64,000 nt of DNA from Cucumis sativus (taxonomy: Eukaryota; Streptophyta; Magnoliopsida; Cucurbitales; Cucurbitaceae). Every line of letters begins with the position of its first letter. Position 1 is the first letter of the stretch. The notes beneath the pieces are model-generated. The model saw nothing but the letters and a program-made list of their open reading frames with translations, was not told the DNA's origin and made no database searches. Positions 49,240 to 61,308 of this stretch are shown piece by piece. Both the position numbers and the translations under genes were made by a program. The stretch spans positions 4,526,001-4,590,000 of the forward strand of contig NC_026661.2 of the NCBI RefSeq assembly GCF_000004075.3, given 5' to 3'.

Positions 49240-49559
49240 GAATTAATTAATTTCTTAAATTAAGATATCTTTTGATTTATTTATTTGGTAAAACTAACTT
49301 TTATATATAGATAATGTTTAGATTTTTTTTAAATAGAGTAAAATGAATCAAAATATATTTATAAATATAGTAAAATATCTTGTTATTTATTGTGCTATAT
49401 TTTGCTATATTTGTATATATTTTTAGCCATTTTTGTTTTTTTTATTAAGTTATAAGTTATTTATAACTAAAAATTTTTTAAATCATTTATACACATTTCT
49501 TCCCTAAAAAGATATAAGAAATCAAGGTGGTGTCGACTACACAATCTTTACTCATAAAT

Positions 49560-49800
49560 CTGGCTACTTTTGGAGGACAGTGTGTCCAAAAATGATAAGC
49601 AATTGCAATGGAGTAGTTATTTGTAATGGTAAAACACAATTACCAATTACTCACAAATAACATTATCACTTAATTGATCATGTAGGGGTATCTCTATGTG
49701 TGAGAACTTTTTCTCACATTAACTCGAGGCTCCTTGTATTGGAGAAGAGTGTCTTGGGCTCCCATTGAGACACTACTTGCAAACTTGAAGTGGTAGATCG
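49560..49800 (+). repeat. Duplicated LTR-like block, copy B
   Basis: Diverged and shorter counterpart of 46840-47220. The adjoining 49793-49850 (GGTTATAAAATTGTTAAA, then GGCCAAAATCG) matches 47845-47895. The order is conserved, so one duplication event covering RING gene plus upstream flank explains both. Confidence 0.55.
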
Positions 49801-50242
49801 GTAAGACGATGAAAGAGGGTTATAAAATTGTTAAAATGGCCAAAATCGACACTTCCATTATCTATAAAGATATTGCATATTCAAATGTAATTGGATCAGA
49901 TCACAAAATTTTATTAGAGATGGTAGGGAGGACCTCACTTCTAATACGATTTCATAGTTACTATTATCATTATTGTTACTATTGACCCTAACAACACCCA
50001 TAACACAAATGTAAAGATAACAAATTCATAACAGCTACAATATATATGCAATCACGTTTAGCTAAATTTCGAGACATATAATATTTTTCTTTCTTTAAAA
50101 AATGCTTGATGTACTAAAAGGAACTATAAAATAAGGATAGAAAGATGTAGCAAGTCATGATCACAATTTGAAAACTATTATATTAATTTATTGCCATTTT
50201 TGGCCAAAAAGAAACAAAACACACTGAAATCTTAATACAGAA

Positions 50243-51046
50243 TCAATTGTTTGTAGGCATTGAAAATCTACAAGTTGGACAGTAATGACTTCTCTTCAAC
50301 CACTTCCTTATGCATTCTTCATGAAACATATGCAAGCATGGCATCTGTAACACCACTGCCTCACTTCCTTTCTTCTCTTTACTAATCTCTTCCAAACAGA
50401 TAACACAATTAATGCTTTTGTTGTCGCCAAATTTCACTATTTCTTCGTTTTCCACTTTCTTCAGCATACTCTCCATAGCACTCTCGCTTGTTGGAACCAT
50501 CATCACTTGTGGTTGATCCATCATAATTTCATGTGGTTGGTCTATTGCATGAATCATTTGATAAACCAACAACTCTATCGTAATTTCGAGAGGATAAATC
50601 TCTTCAAACACCTGAGAAGTACTATTCTCTTCATCTACTTTTTTAACCCAATGTTTTATTATTTCGTCAACCACAAGTTCAATGTTGATGATGGCTCTAT
50701 AAATTTGAAACTCCCGAAAAAGTAACCGCTTCAAAGTTTTGTCACCATGCTTGAAGATGGAGACAGGAAGTTGCAAAGTTGGCAAGGGATGATGTGAACT
50801 TATGTGTTCACTAAGTAAAGCTGTTGCAAATGTACTGTTGCCTCCTTCACCTGCTTGAAAGTAGTGTTGGCATTTTACTTCAACTTTGAAATTCAGATCG
50901 ATTTGTTTGACAAGTGTTGGCGAGTTGGGTGGCGTTCGAATTTGGCTTTGTGGTTGATGCCTTAGGTCAGGATCAGTAATTCTTAGTGACATACCTATAT
51001 AGGAACCAGAACCATATCTGCAAGGACCAAAGATTTGTTCGGCCAT
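50243..51046 (-). CDS. RING-H2 zinc-finger protein, cluster copy 3
   Basis: Intronless, 267 residues starting MAEQIFGPC. RING ligands are complete (CVICLEE, CLHMFHEEC, CPTC), with SEAVVLQMPC where the sisters have SEGVVLQMPC. Shared family stretches KVEVKCQHYF, LPVSIFKHGDKTLKRLLF and EIIKHWVKK are present. The frame continues upstream without a stop to an ATG at 51190, but this extension covers the TATA region and differs from copy 2 beyond the FIFISTS stretch, so the start at 51046 is preferred. It shares a 3' flank (CCAAAAAGAAACAAAACACA read on plus) with copies 1 and 2. Probable ubiquitin E3 ligase by RING content; N-terminal role unknown. Confidence 0.88.
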   Translation of the reverse strand: MAEQIFGPCRYGSGSYIGMSLRITDPDLRHQPQSQIRTPPNSPTLVKQIDLNFKVEVKCQHYFQAGEGGNSTFATALLSEHISSHHPLPTLQLPVSIFKHGDKTLKRLLFREFQIYRAIINIELVVDEIIKHWVKKVDEENSTSQVFEEIYPLEITIELLVYQMIHAIDQPHEIMMDQPQVMMVPTSESAMESMLKKVENEEIVKFGDNKSINCVICLEEISKEKKGSEAVVLQMPCLHMFHEECIRKWLKRSHYCPTCRFSMPTNN

Positions 51047-51124
51047 TGAGGTTGAGATGAATATGAAGACTAAGTGGAGAGAGTTATAGTGATGAGAAGA
51101 TGTGAAGATTTGAGAATAGAATGA

Positions 51125-51199
51125 AAGATATATATGAGAGAGATTTTTCCGATCTCCTTCAGGTTTTACAAAACGGAATTCCGTTAGCAAACCAATAAA
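51125..51199 (-). promoter_or_regulatory. Conserved promoter block of RING copy 3
   Basis: TATATAT at about 51128-51135 and a GGAATTCC / inverted CCAAT block at 51173-51199, as in copies 1 and 2. Confidence 0.5.
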
Positions 51200-51924
51200 A
51201 AAAAATTTATTTAATTAATCTCTTAATTAAATATATCATCTTTTGATTTATTTATTTGATGAAACTAATTTTTTTTATTTCTTTTTAGAATATTGATATT
51301 TATTTATTTTTAATTATTAATAATAATAAAGTAAATATGATAAAATTAACCAAAATATTTACAAATAGAGTAAAATGTTAAGGTTGATGGTTGATATAAT
51401 TTTACTATATTTGTGTATATTTTTTTTAACAACTTTGCTATTTAGAATATTTTTTATTAAGTTATAAATTTTTGTTTGAAATATTTTGTCAAACGAAATT
51501 TGTCCGTTTGGATTATGTGTTTCTATATTAAAGGAACATGGGTATATCTTTTTTATCAAGTAATATCCAAGTAATATCTAGATCTTATAAAGTATATATA
51601 TAAATTTTCACTAATATATATAGATTCTTAAGTGTTTTTGTATGTATGAAGACGACTATTATTAACTCACGGCCACAAATTTGATCTTTTTTATTTGATG
51701 GTCATGTAAAAAAAAAGTTTTTTAGTTGAATAGCAATGCCCATCAATTTAATTAGGTTTTTTTGATGAACAAAAAAAATTAGTATAAGGTAAAAAATGAT
51801 ATCTTCATGGGCACTAAGCACCAAATTCGATTCATTTTTAGAACACGTGGGCTATTGTTGATGCATTGATATGTCCCCCATGTCGAGATATCCTTGTATC
51901 CGTTATCCCAAAGTATCCTTATAA

Positions 51925-51929
51925 AATAT

Positions 51930-52008
<79 letters not shown>
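51925..52008. repeat. (TA)n tract
   Basis: About 80 bp of near-perfect TA dinucleotides, interrupted once. Length is likely variable and hard to assemble. It sits just downstream of the broken RING copy. Confidence 0.95.
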
Positions 52009-52011
<3 letters not shown>

Positions 52012-52116
52012 TTGGAACTTTACTATTTTTTTTTCCAATTATTATCGTATATACATCAATAATACAATACTATTTTTTTAAAATGTTAACTGTGTTAATA
52101 CATAATCAATTGTTTA

Positions 52117-52829
52117 TTGGCATTGAAAATCTTCACACAATAGTCTTCACAACCACTGCTTACTTATACATTTCTCGAATGAAACATATTCAAACATGGC
52201 ATTCTCTCCCTTTTGTCATCATCTAATTCCATTATTTCTTCGTCCTCTTCTGCTCCATTTTACATACTCTCCAGTACATCGTCACTGTCGCTTGTTGGAG
52301 CTGTCATTACTTGTGGTTGATGATCTATCTCACGAGTTGTCTCAAAAACCAACAACTCCATCACAATTTCAAGAGGATATAAATCTTTTCAAACACCCTA
52401 CAAGTACTATTCACTTCATCATCTTCTTCTTCTTCTTCTTCAACTTTTCTAACCCAATGATTTATTATTTCGTCGACCACAAGTTCGATGTTGATGATGT
52501 ACATCTCTGTACATAACTCCTGAAAAATTAATCCCTCCAAAGTTCCGTCACCATGCATGAAGATGGAGATAGGAATTGGTTCTAAAGTTGCTAGGTGATG
52601 CTGTGAACTTATGTGTTCACAAAGTAAAGTTGTTGTGTTTCTATTGCCTTCTTCACATGTTTGGAAGTGCTGACATCTGAGTTGAAGTTTGAAATAATTC
52701 AGGTCCATTCGTCCGATATATGTTGGCGAGTTGCGTCGAAAACGAATTTGGTTTCGTGGTTGTTAGTGACATACCCATAAACCATGTAGTAACCATATAC
52801 CTACAAGTATCAATGATTTCTTCGGCCAT
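52117..52829 (-). pseudogene. Broken RING-H2 gene, cluster copy 4
   Basis: Starts MAEEIIDTCRY at 52829 and keeps family pieces (FMGMSL, RCQHFQTCEEGN, IPISIFMHGDGTLEGLIFQ, DEIINHWVRKVEEEEEE). A frameshift falls after about residue 35, between SFSTQL and DLNYFKLQLRC. Further shifts follow EIYPLEI-like sequence. The first RING half (CVICLEE) is deleted, so an acidic stretch runs straight into MPCLNMFH. The CPTC half has collapsed, leaving a few bases before the SMPIN end. Without zinc ligands it cannot be an E3. The GGAATTCT / inverted CCAAT block at 52907-52931 still marks its promoter. Confidence 0.85.
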
Positions 52830-52984
52830 TGAAGATGTGAAATTTTGAGAAGAGAATGAAAGACATTTATAAGACACACTTTCCGATTTCCTTATGGTTA
52901 TAGAAAATGGAATTCTCTTAGGAAACCAATCAAAATAAATTACTTAATTTCTTTAGCTAATTATCTTTTGATAAAACTTTTTTT

Positions 52985-54897
52985 AAAATTTATCTTTTTC
53001 TTTCTTACAATTTTGAAACTTTATTTAGATAATGTTTTCGTATTTGGAATAGGAATGGAGGAAATTTAATCAAAATTTATGTTTATTTTCATATGTAATT
53101 GTTAATTATTAGGGGAGTTTGCATAAAAAGAAAAAAAAAATTAGGATAATAGAGTTGTTCTCATCTACCTTTTCAAAATTGCAAAAAGTGCAAATGTAAG
53201 AGTAAATTATCGTCTAATTACCGTCATATTTGTCAAATTTGCAGTATAAAAAAAATGTTATAAGCTGTTTTTTCTAAATGTTTTTTTGTTATCTAATGCA
53301 ATTTTCCATTATTTTAAATCGAGTTGGTATGTTTTTATATAGATATATATAAATTTTTATTTCATATTTTTTGTTGTTTTTAAATATAGTTTTCTTTTTA
53401 ATTTTCAAAAACTCATTTAATTAAAACTAACCCTTTTAAGGACGTCGGTCGCTCCGTGTAACGGACATACTTGTCCAAGGTGTGTTTACCTATGGCTGTA
53501 TGTTCCGATTAGCCCCAATTTATCTTGTCCTTATGTCTTGTACGTAGTTTAGGTAGTTGCTTTCAATTTCAAGTCGATATGTTTGGGTGTGACGTTTCGA
53601 CATTTTCATATGCAAGTCTGCCAGAGATGAAAATGTTAAAAATGTACTAGGGGAGACATATCCGTTGAATCTCCGCCCAAGTCTTGTCGTACTCTTTGCA
53701 ATCTATGCTTTCTTATTGCAATTGACGGTCTTCAATGCTTGTTTTAACAACGTTTTCAATCAAATTAATCATCTTTCACGTTTTCCAAAAAATATTTTTC
53801 CAAGAACATGAGGGGAGGTTGAAGCGTGTGTTAAAGTTGTCCGCGATTTGCGGATTTTGATCGGCTGACTTGTTCGTCGAGTTAGAACAAGTGTCGCACA
53901 ATCGTTCACATCGTGTTTTAAGGGTTACAATTGTGACACTCCGCATCGTCTCAAGCACGTGGCAACATATGGATCATCCTATACCTAGGAGAATGATATT
54001 ATATCTTGATGACCAAACATTTTACCTTTTTATGTGTGCACCAGATCTGTTGTTTATAACATCATTCATACTCGACGTATAAAGGTACATAACTTATTGT
54101 ATCAAACATATAATATGTATCAAAGTGTACTGGTGAAATACATTAACTGTATCAATAGAACCTCAAGCGTAACAAGTCATTTTTGCGGAAAGCCTGACCA
54201 TATACGACCATTTTGTTATAAATTGCATGGTTATTATAAAAGAAGGATATTATGGTACAACAACAAAACGATCGTGTTATTGTTGTACTCACACGGTACA
54301 ACTAACAGTACAACAATAACTATTCAGCGTGCACTTTCTCATATATGACGAAAACTCAATCAAGTTATTCGTTACAAATTTTCAACTTTTAACATATTGT
54401 TTGTAAAAATATTTATAATTTTAAATAAGTACAAGTTTGAGTAATGTAATTATAATAAACCACAAATTAGTTGAAGTGGAAAATTTAGGGGTTTGTAATT
54501 TTACAAAGTACCCCATGTTGATTTATTCACTACTTTTCCCTTTAGTTTTAGTTTGAAATTAAAACACTACTTTTATGATAGGGTTGATAATAGAATAATT
54601 AAAGAAATACATAGTGTTTAGTTTGTTGGCTATAATTTTAATGGATGCTTGAATTGGCTCACCAACAATATTATGGTAATAGTGTGTATTCCATATTTAG
54701 CTAAGATTTTATTAAATGTATATATGTAGTAGGTATGCGTATAAGTATGTGTATGCTCCGGAGGGTGTTCGCTTGTAAGAGATTTGGAAACTATGGGTAT
54801 GGAAAATACGGAGATTGAAATGACAGAACACAACGACATATCTCGCTGAGAGAATTTTTTTTTTATAGGTTTTTGTTTTTAACCAAAGGATTGTTAT
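52985..54897. other. Spacer with retroelement debris left of the CACTA element
   Basis: No intact gene. The interval 53430-53960 is less AT-rich than its surroundings and holds short open frames without known motifs. At 54150-54250 the plus strand reads SHFCGKPDHIRPFCYKLHGY, the CCHC zinc-knuckle region of plant Copia Gag with its first cysteine replaced; it is an isolated remnant. Confidence 0.5.
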
Positions 54898-57669
54898 CAC
54901 TACTACAAAATCTACTTTACTTGACACTAGGTACTTTTACATACTTGACGTTTTTATTAAAAAACTGTCAAGTATTGACCATTTTAAAGAAAAAACGTCA
55001 AGTATAGTTTTTAAAAAGTGGAGTTTTCACGGAATTTTTCAAACTATTTTAAGTTAGCTTTTATTTGACGTTTTTTTTTTTTCATTAAGTATAAGGGAGA
55101 TTTTACTTAACGTTTTATTTGCGCCAAGTATAATGAACTTTTACTTGACACGAACAAAACATCAAGTATAGTTTAAAGAAAGCAAAATTTTCATGAATTT
55201 TTTTAATTATCTTACATTAGCTTTTACTTCATATTTTTTTTCCATGTCAAGTATAGTGTCGAATTTACTTGACGGTGTTTTAGTGTCAAGTATAGTTCAA
55301 CTTTTACTTGACATTTTTTTCACGTCAAACATAGTTAATGTTTACTTGATGCAGAAATAACGTCAAGTATAGTTAACATTTTTATTTTATCAAGTATAAA
55401 AATATAAAAATACTTTTTATTTCCCTCCTTTCATTAAATAATTAATTAAAATAAAATTATTACAATAAACTTATTAAAATATCAAAAGTAATATATATTT
55501 TCTCTATTTTCTAAAAAAAAAAAAAATTTTCCCTTTTTTTTCCAATTATTTTTTTCATCCCAAAATTCTAAAACTTTTTTCTCTCTTTTTTTCTCTATTT
55601 CTAAAAAAACCCTAACTTATTTCCCAAATTTTTCCCCTCCCTTTCCCTCTTTTCATTTTCCCTCCTTTTTCCTATTTTCTCTCACATGCTGCCTCTCTTC
55701 CCTTATCACACGCAACCTTCCGATTTTTTTCACACTAAAAAGCCCCCTCTTATTTTCTTCACGTCAGACGACCCTCCACCAAATTTCTTTTCTCGCCCCC
55801 CTCTTCTCACCGAACGTGTCCCCTTCCCTTCCGATTTTCTTCTCACCGAAAAGCCCCCTTCCCATTTGATTTTCTTCACGTGGAATGGCCCCCACCGAAT
55901 TTCTTCACCACCGGAGTTCTTCTCGATCTCCCTTCTTCTCTCTGGACACGCCCCCTTCTGATTTTCTTCCCTTTTTCGTTCACTACTGAATGTTAGAGGA
56001 TGAGAGTTTTTCTTTTTTGTTTTTTGAGTTCAATGTATTTTTTTTCTTTGATTGATTTCGTTGGTTTTTTATTCAGGGTGGTGAGAGTTCATCGATGATT
56101 TGGTTTCATTCAAAGAATTTGTTTTGATTTGCAGAATGGTAGGTGGAATTTCCAGGTGAACAATATACACATTTCTATTCAATAATCTTCAAAATATTTG
56201 GTGTATAATTATTTTGTTCTTTTTGTCTTGAACCCAGATTCTCTGCAACAAATAGGTAAGCAATAGTGTTCTCTTCGTTTATTAGTGATTTAGTGGAGCT
56301 TGATAAATGTGAATGTTGTAAGAAGATCAAAGGAAGTTCGTTTTTTGTCTCTCCCTTTACTCTTGTAATGTTTTTCTTTGCAGATGCCGGGGAGGTGTTG
56401 AAGCACTTAACTCAGTTGAATAGGTACTCTTATGTATTATGATTTGGGAAACTTGCTTAAGTTATACGGTATTCTTTAAGTTAATTTTTAACTGTTTTTG
56501 AGCATTAACAATATTTATTTAGCGTAGGTTTTCTAATTTATGTTTGTACTTAGTTTCATATAGGTTTAAAAATATTCATGTTTAGGTTTACAATATCCTC
56601 CCTTACAATGTAGAATTTTTGTACAAGGGGATTATTTTTTTATGATGGAAATAAGTTACTTATCTGATTAATTTTTATTTTTAACAAAATGTCTACTTGA
56701 TTTTTTATGTTTTATAGACTGATACAAGAAGTTTCTACTCACAGCTTGAATTGGATGAAGTATGAGCGGAGTGGGCTGAATTTTTAGCTTTGTACATATG
56801 ATAGACATCCTTAGATGTGATCTTATTAATTTTGTGAATGACTAATATATGGGAATGCCCATAACTTTTTTTTTTTTTTTTTTGTAAATGTTTCGTTCAT
56901 AGCTATTATGCTTATGTACATGCAATAGATGTAAAGGGGATAGATTTTAGTTTTGGTATACCACACATGTTTTTGGTTATATAAGATAATTATTTTGTTG
57001 ATTTTGGAATAGGCCACATATAGGAAATTTTAGTTGACTATATTGGATTGGAATTGTGTAATTGTTGACGATGTTGTTGAGAGTAATAAAATTATTGTTG
57101 GTTTACTTATACTAAATTATTTGTTGTGTAACTACTAGTTGGAGAGTTTATTTTGTCGATGAATATGTTTTATTGAAATGAATGTACGTAATGCAGAAAA
57201 CAGGAAATGGAATTTTTTATATATTTAATATATTAATAAATGGTATACATGACGTTAGATACATGTCAAGTATATCATCTTAGTTGACGGATACATAGTG
57301 TCAAGTATACAATCTTACTTGACGTGCAAAAATTGACAAGTATACGACTTTACTTGACATGTAAAAGGCGTCATGTGTACGATCTTACTTGACACGTAAT
57401 AAACATCAAGTATGATATAATACTTGACGTTAATACAGTCTCAAGTAAACGTATACTTGACGATATTTTAGTGTCAAGTAATGTGACTATACTTGACAGT
57501 CGATTACTTGATGTTAATACAGTGTTAAGTAAACGTATACTTGACAGTTTTTTAGTGTCAAGTAATGTAACTATACTTGACAGTCGATTACTTGACGCTT
57601 TTAAAAACGTCAAGTATACATTTACTTGACATTGTATTAACGTCAAGTAAACCAATTTCTGTAGTAGTG
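54898..57669. mobile_element. Non-autonomous CACTA (En/Spm-type) DNA transposon
   Basis: A 2772-bp element. The left end reads CACTACTACAAAAT and the right end, reverse complemented, reads CACTACTACAGAAAT. Both sides are flanked by TAT (54895-54897 and 57670-57672), the 3-bp target duplication expected for CACTA elements. Subterminal regions, about 54920-55380 and 57240-57650, are packed with TACTTGACG and its complement CGTCAAGTA in both orientations; such arrays are transposase-binding sites in the family. There is no transposase coding region, so movement would depend on a partner element. The interior 55600-55960 is pyrimidine rich, and 56070-56760 shows several exon-like segments with splice-site consensus. 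Intact ends and the matching target duplication suggest a fairly young insertion. Confidence 0.92.
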
Positions 57670-58133
57670 TATGTTTATACTTACATTTGGTGTTCGAATG
57701 TAATGCTTAAGCTTAGAATGTGAGAAAGAAAAAAAAAATGAATTGGAGGATGTACCTTAGAATGTGAGGAAATTGAGATATGGAAGAATTCGTTTTGCTC
57801 GGAACGGAAGAAAGGAAGAGACGACATAGTGTTTATATGATAATTGTCATTTCGCGTAAATGATACACAGCTGAAGTACGAATGTTCACATCGTTGACGT
57901 TTCGAGGTAAACTCCGATCTGACCCTCCTCGAATGGAGATCAGTTTTTTAATTATTTTATTAAGTTGCAATTGTAACGTCAAATTTGTCATTTTGATCAA
58001 TCTTTGGTTTAAATTTATAAACTAAGTTACCTGATGTATTTTTTTATCTTTCTTCCACAAAGGTGTGTGTATGGCATGGCCTTGTATTAAATTTGCATAT
58101 TTATTGGAAAATACGCAACTTAAATTAACTCAG

Positions 58134-59825
58134 TTAGCTAAGAAATGTAGATATAACAGAGAATATGGTTTGAAGGAGAGTGAGAATAATAATGAAGGTT
58201 CCAACAAAGATAGCGATACCAGCCCATGGCGTATTGAAATAGTTATGTTTCAAAGAACGACCTTTCAACTTTTTCCACTGTCTATTACGATTATTCTCAC
58301 ACAAAGCTTTGCTGATATAGTTGAAATATTTCTCAAAATACGCACTAATATCACTTGACCTACGCACAAATTTACTGAGATTGTTAAACAATTCTGAAAC
58401 TTCTTTATCGCTGCCATCGATATCGTTGACTATGATTCCTGCCTTCTCAAGTAAACGCACATCTTTCTTTGTGCTTATCAAACAATCCATAAATAAGATA
58501 TATGAGATCACATTCATTTCTTGATAACTTTTTGCGGCCAGATGCTCATATGCTATCAAGTTTCAGAGTAATGGTTTCGAAGTAATCGTCAATAACTATA
58601 GGTGGGATTTCCATAACCCCATTTTTGTAGGTTATGTTGGTTATAAATGGAGACTTTTTTGCCTTCTTTACGGTGACACCAGCCTCAAAGAGCTCCGTTA
58701 TGGATGGAGGAATCCATATCTTTTCCTCAGGGTCATTTTGCTCATGCTTCTTCTTCTTCCGATAAAAACATGAGTCTGTTCTGCTCAACAAATTATTCTT
58801 CTCCTTTGTACAATATTCCGGCGAGTAGGTTCGTTTGAAGATTGAAAGAGTTCTTTGTTTTTCTTTGCTTTCCGCATGGACCATCTTCTTCTCACTTGTT
58901 TCCTTATAATTAGTCTTGTTACAAAATCGACGACACTCAATACCTTTTAATACACACATCGAAGAAGCTTAAAATATTAATCTTCTTGTCGTCACGACAT
59001 TCGTCATCTGAACTCGAGATGTAGAATAGCCTTAAGAAATCCACCAAGTGTTTGAGGTCAAACTTAGATCAGACAATTCTTTTACCAAGTTGTACATAAT
59101 TTTCTATCCACCCAAGACGACGAAGAAACTCATATATAAGTTCTAGAAAGGAGATGGTGGAAAATTCATTCTCTCGGAATTAGAGATTTGGGGTTGTTTT
59201 CTTTTGGCATTAGCTCAAACAAGCGTTGGAGAATGAAGAAAGGAAGTTGATTTTCGAGCTTTATCAAGTCAAAATACATGTCAGGAATTATTCCTTGATA
59301 AAATAGAAGGCCAGCGTTTGGATCAATTTGAGGGAACTTATGATCATTTGAAGTAGTATATTGGCTGTATACAAGTATAAAAAATTCTACTATGAAACAA
59401 CCATCCACAAGCATCATCTTAACAAACTCGTAGTCATCCATGTCTATCGGATCGACATAACAACTACGGGCTTCTTCTATCCAAGATCGAGCTATTTTCA
59501 CAAGCTCCTCCAATGATTTCTCCTTATGATTATCGAGACGACGTAGAAAGTTACGAAGACCTTGAAGCTTATAAGGTTCTGTAGCATTCAAATCTTTAGA
59601 ACCATGATGAAAAGGGCCGATAGAAATGACTTGAGGGACATACGTCGTCTTTTTCATTTGACATAGCAATTTGGGAACTCTATAAATCTTGCATTCTTTA
59701 TTAACAACAGGCAGTTGTTCCAGCTTGCTCTTGATTGATATCACAGTATCACCCCAATGATTTGGTTTAATCTCACTAATCACTACTTCATTTGAAACTT
59801 GATCATTATTCGCACCATTTTTCAT
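58134..59825 (-). pseudogene. Decayed DUF247 (UPF0481) gene
   Basis: DUF247 proteins are plant-specific, with a C-terminal membrane anchor; a few act in grass self-incompatibility, most are uncharacterised. Start MKNGANNDQVS at 59825, then KIYRVPKLL, YVPQVISIGPFHHG, MMLVDGCFIVEFF and LENQLPFFILQRLFEL, all typical. Frame is lost near 59180-59190 (about one base missing before the stop at 59166). The next frame reads FLELIYEFLRRLGWIENY, meets TGA at 59069-59071, continues KFDLKHLVDFLRLFY, then TGA at 58937-58939. A third segment (58959-58546) holds PPSITELFEAGV and GVMEIPPIVIDD. A further shift near 58555 leads to IAYEH, LFMDCLIST and LKHNYFNTPW, ending with a C-terminal membrane helix at 58134. 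Family genes are normally intronless in this part, so four or more lesions mean a pseudogene. Confidence 0.85.
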
Positions 59826-61140
59826 TCCCACGGATTCAAATCTCCTAAACAAGAAACAACATATTCAAATATGTATATATATATATTCATTTTTTTTAAA
59901 TAATGAAATAACACACATCAATTATGCTTGACCCTTCCAAACAAAACTCAAAGATACAATTTAAGCTCAACCAATCAAAGTCTATTTTCTTCACAAAAAA
60001 AATTGTTAATTAAACAACAAAACTCCAAAAATAAAATAAAATAAAAAATCTACAAACTCAGTATAACAAAAATTTAGAATAGATCATAGTAGTCTATATA
60101 TATCTCTATCACCTTCTATTAATGCTATGTTGGTAAATATAATTTAGATTAGTTATGCTACATTTGAAAGCAAAAAGTAAAAAAAGAAAAAAAAATTGAA
60201 AACATTATCGCTACAAAAAATTATAGATCAACAGACACAAAATCGTACGCATAAATGCAGGTCGGGAGAGGCTTTTCCAACATTTGAGAAATATAGCGTT
60301 GGGAGATCCTATACAACTCTCGACAACTATGGACGTATACAACTCTCTGATGCAATTAGTGCGTCGAAATTTATATTATTTTTTATAAAATAAAAATACC
60401 TTCCAAAACAGCAAACAAACAACCACCAAAATACCGTCAACAAAATCTTAAGCACAACACCAAAAATCTCTTTTGTGATCTTTCTCTCTTCCATCACCAA
60501 CAACATCCTTATATAGTTTTTCATAAATATATACCAAGACCATATAGAAACAAGAAAATTCCGAAAAGATTGACAAAAGAAGCGCATAAACTAGAACAAA
60601 TAATTAAACACATATCCATGTTATCACAGGAACTAAAAATTCAAACCCTAAACCTAAAATCTAGTAGTAATTAAGTCAATCAAAATCAAACAAAAGCCAT
60701 TAAAAACGAAAAATAAGGAAGACACTGAAGCGAAGATGAAAATCCCTTGAACCCCTTTGGCAGCAAGTGATGGATCGAATATCTGAAGAGAAGTTACGAT
60801 AACCCCTTTTTTCTACTTCTTATTTTCTTGTCTAGCTCATTGCAAAACTAAATGAAAATAGAGAAAAAAGAGGGAAAGAAATGCAGAAGAAGTAGCTTAA
60901 TTAGATATTGTGTGGAAATTAAATTGAAATGGAAGAATATATATGTTGGTAGCAAACGAAACAACTGAGGGGAACGTAAGAAAGGAAGAGACGGAGAGAT
61001 CAGTTTACTTTATGTACAATATGCTGCATGTTATTATATATAATTCTCATTTCACAAGGACAAACATCACATTTTCAATACTTTTTTTTAAAGATAAAAG
61101 CCTATTAACAAAATATAGCTTTGCAATATTTTTTATGCTC

Positions 61141-61290
61141 ACATCCAGCTTTGCTGATATAGTTGAATTTCTCAAAATACACACTAATAGCATCTGATTT
61201 ATTGATAAATTTATAGAGATGGTTGAACAATTCTGAAACTTCTTTCTTTATTGCTGTCATCAATATTGTTCACAAACTCACGTCTTGCTC
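61141..61290 (-). pseudogene. DUF247 C-terminal fragment
   Basis: Minus strand reads KEVSELFNHLYKF and SVYFEKFNYISKA, matching EVSELFNNLSKF and AYFEKYFNYISKA of the decayed gene at 58134-59825. It ends about 20 bp before the stop codon of RING copy 5. Sequence at 60915-61060 matches 57770-57870 in the same relative position, so a whole DUF247 unit was duplicated and then mostly deleted. Confidence 0.75.
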
Positions 61291-61308
61291 TGTCCTATTT
61301 TTTTTTGC

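Noticed and set aside
51866..52081. Frame encoding a long Tyr-Ile repeat
   Set aside because: A translation of the (TA)n microsatellite.
55686..55961. Pro/Phe-rich 91-codon frame inside the CACTA element
   Set aside because: It comes from a CT-rich tract with imperfect repeats of TTTTCTTCAC-type sequence. It is better explained as leader-like DNA than as protein.
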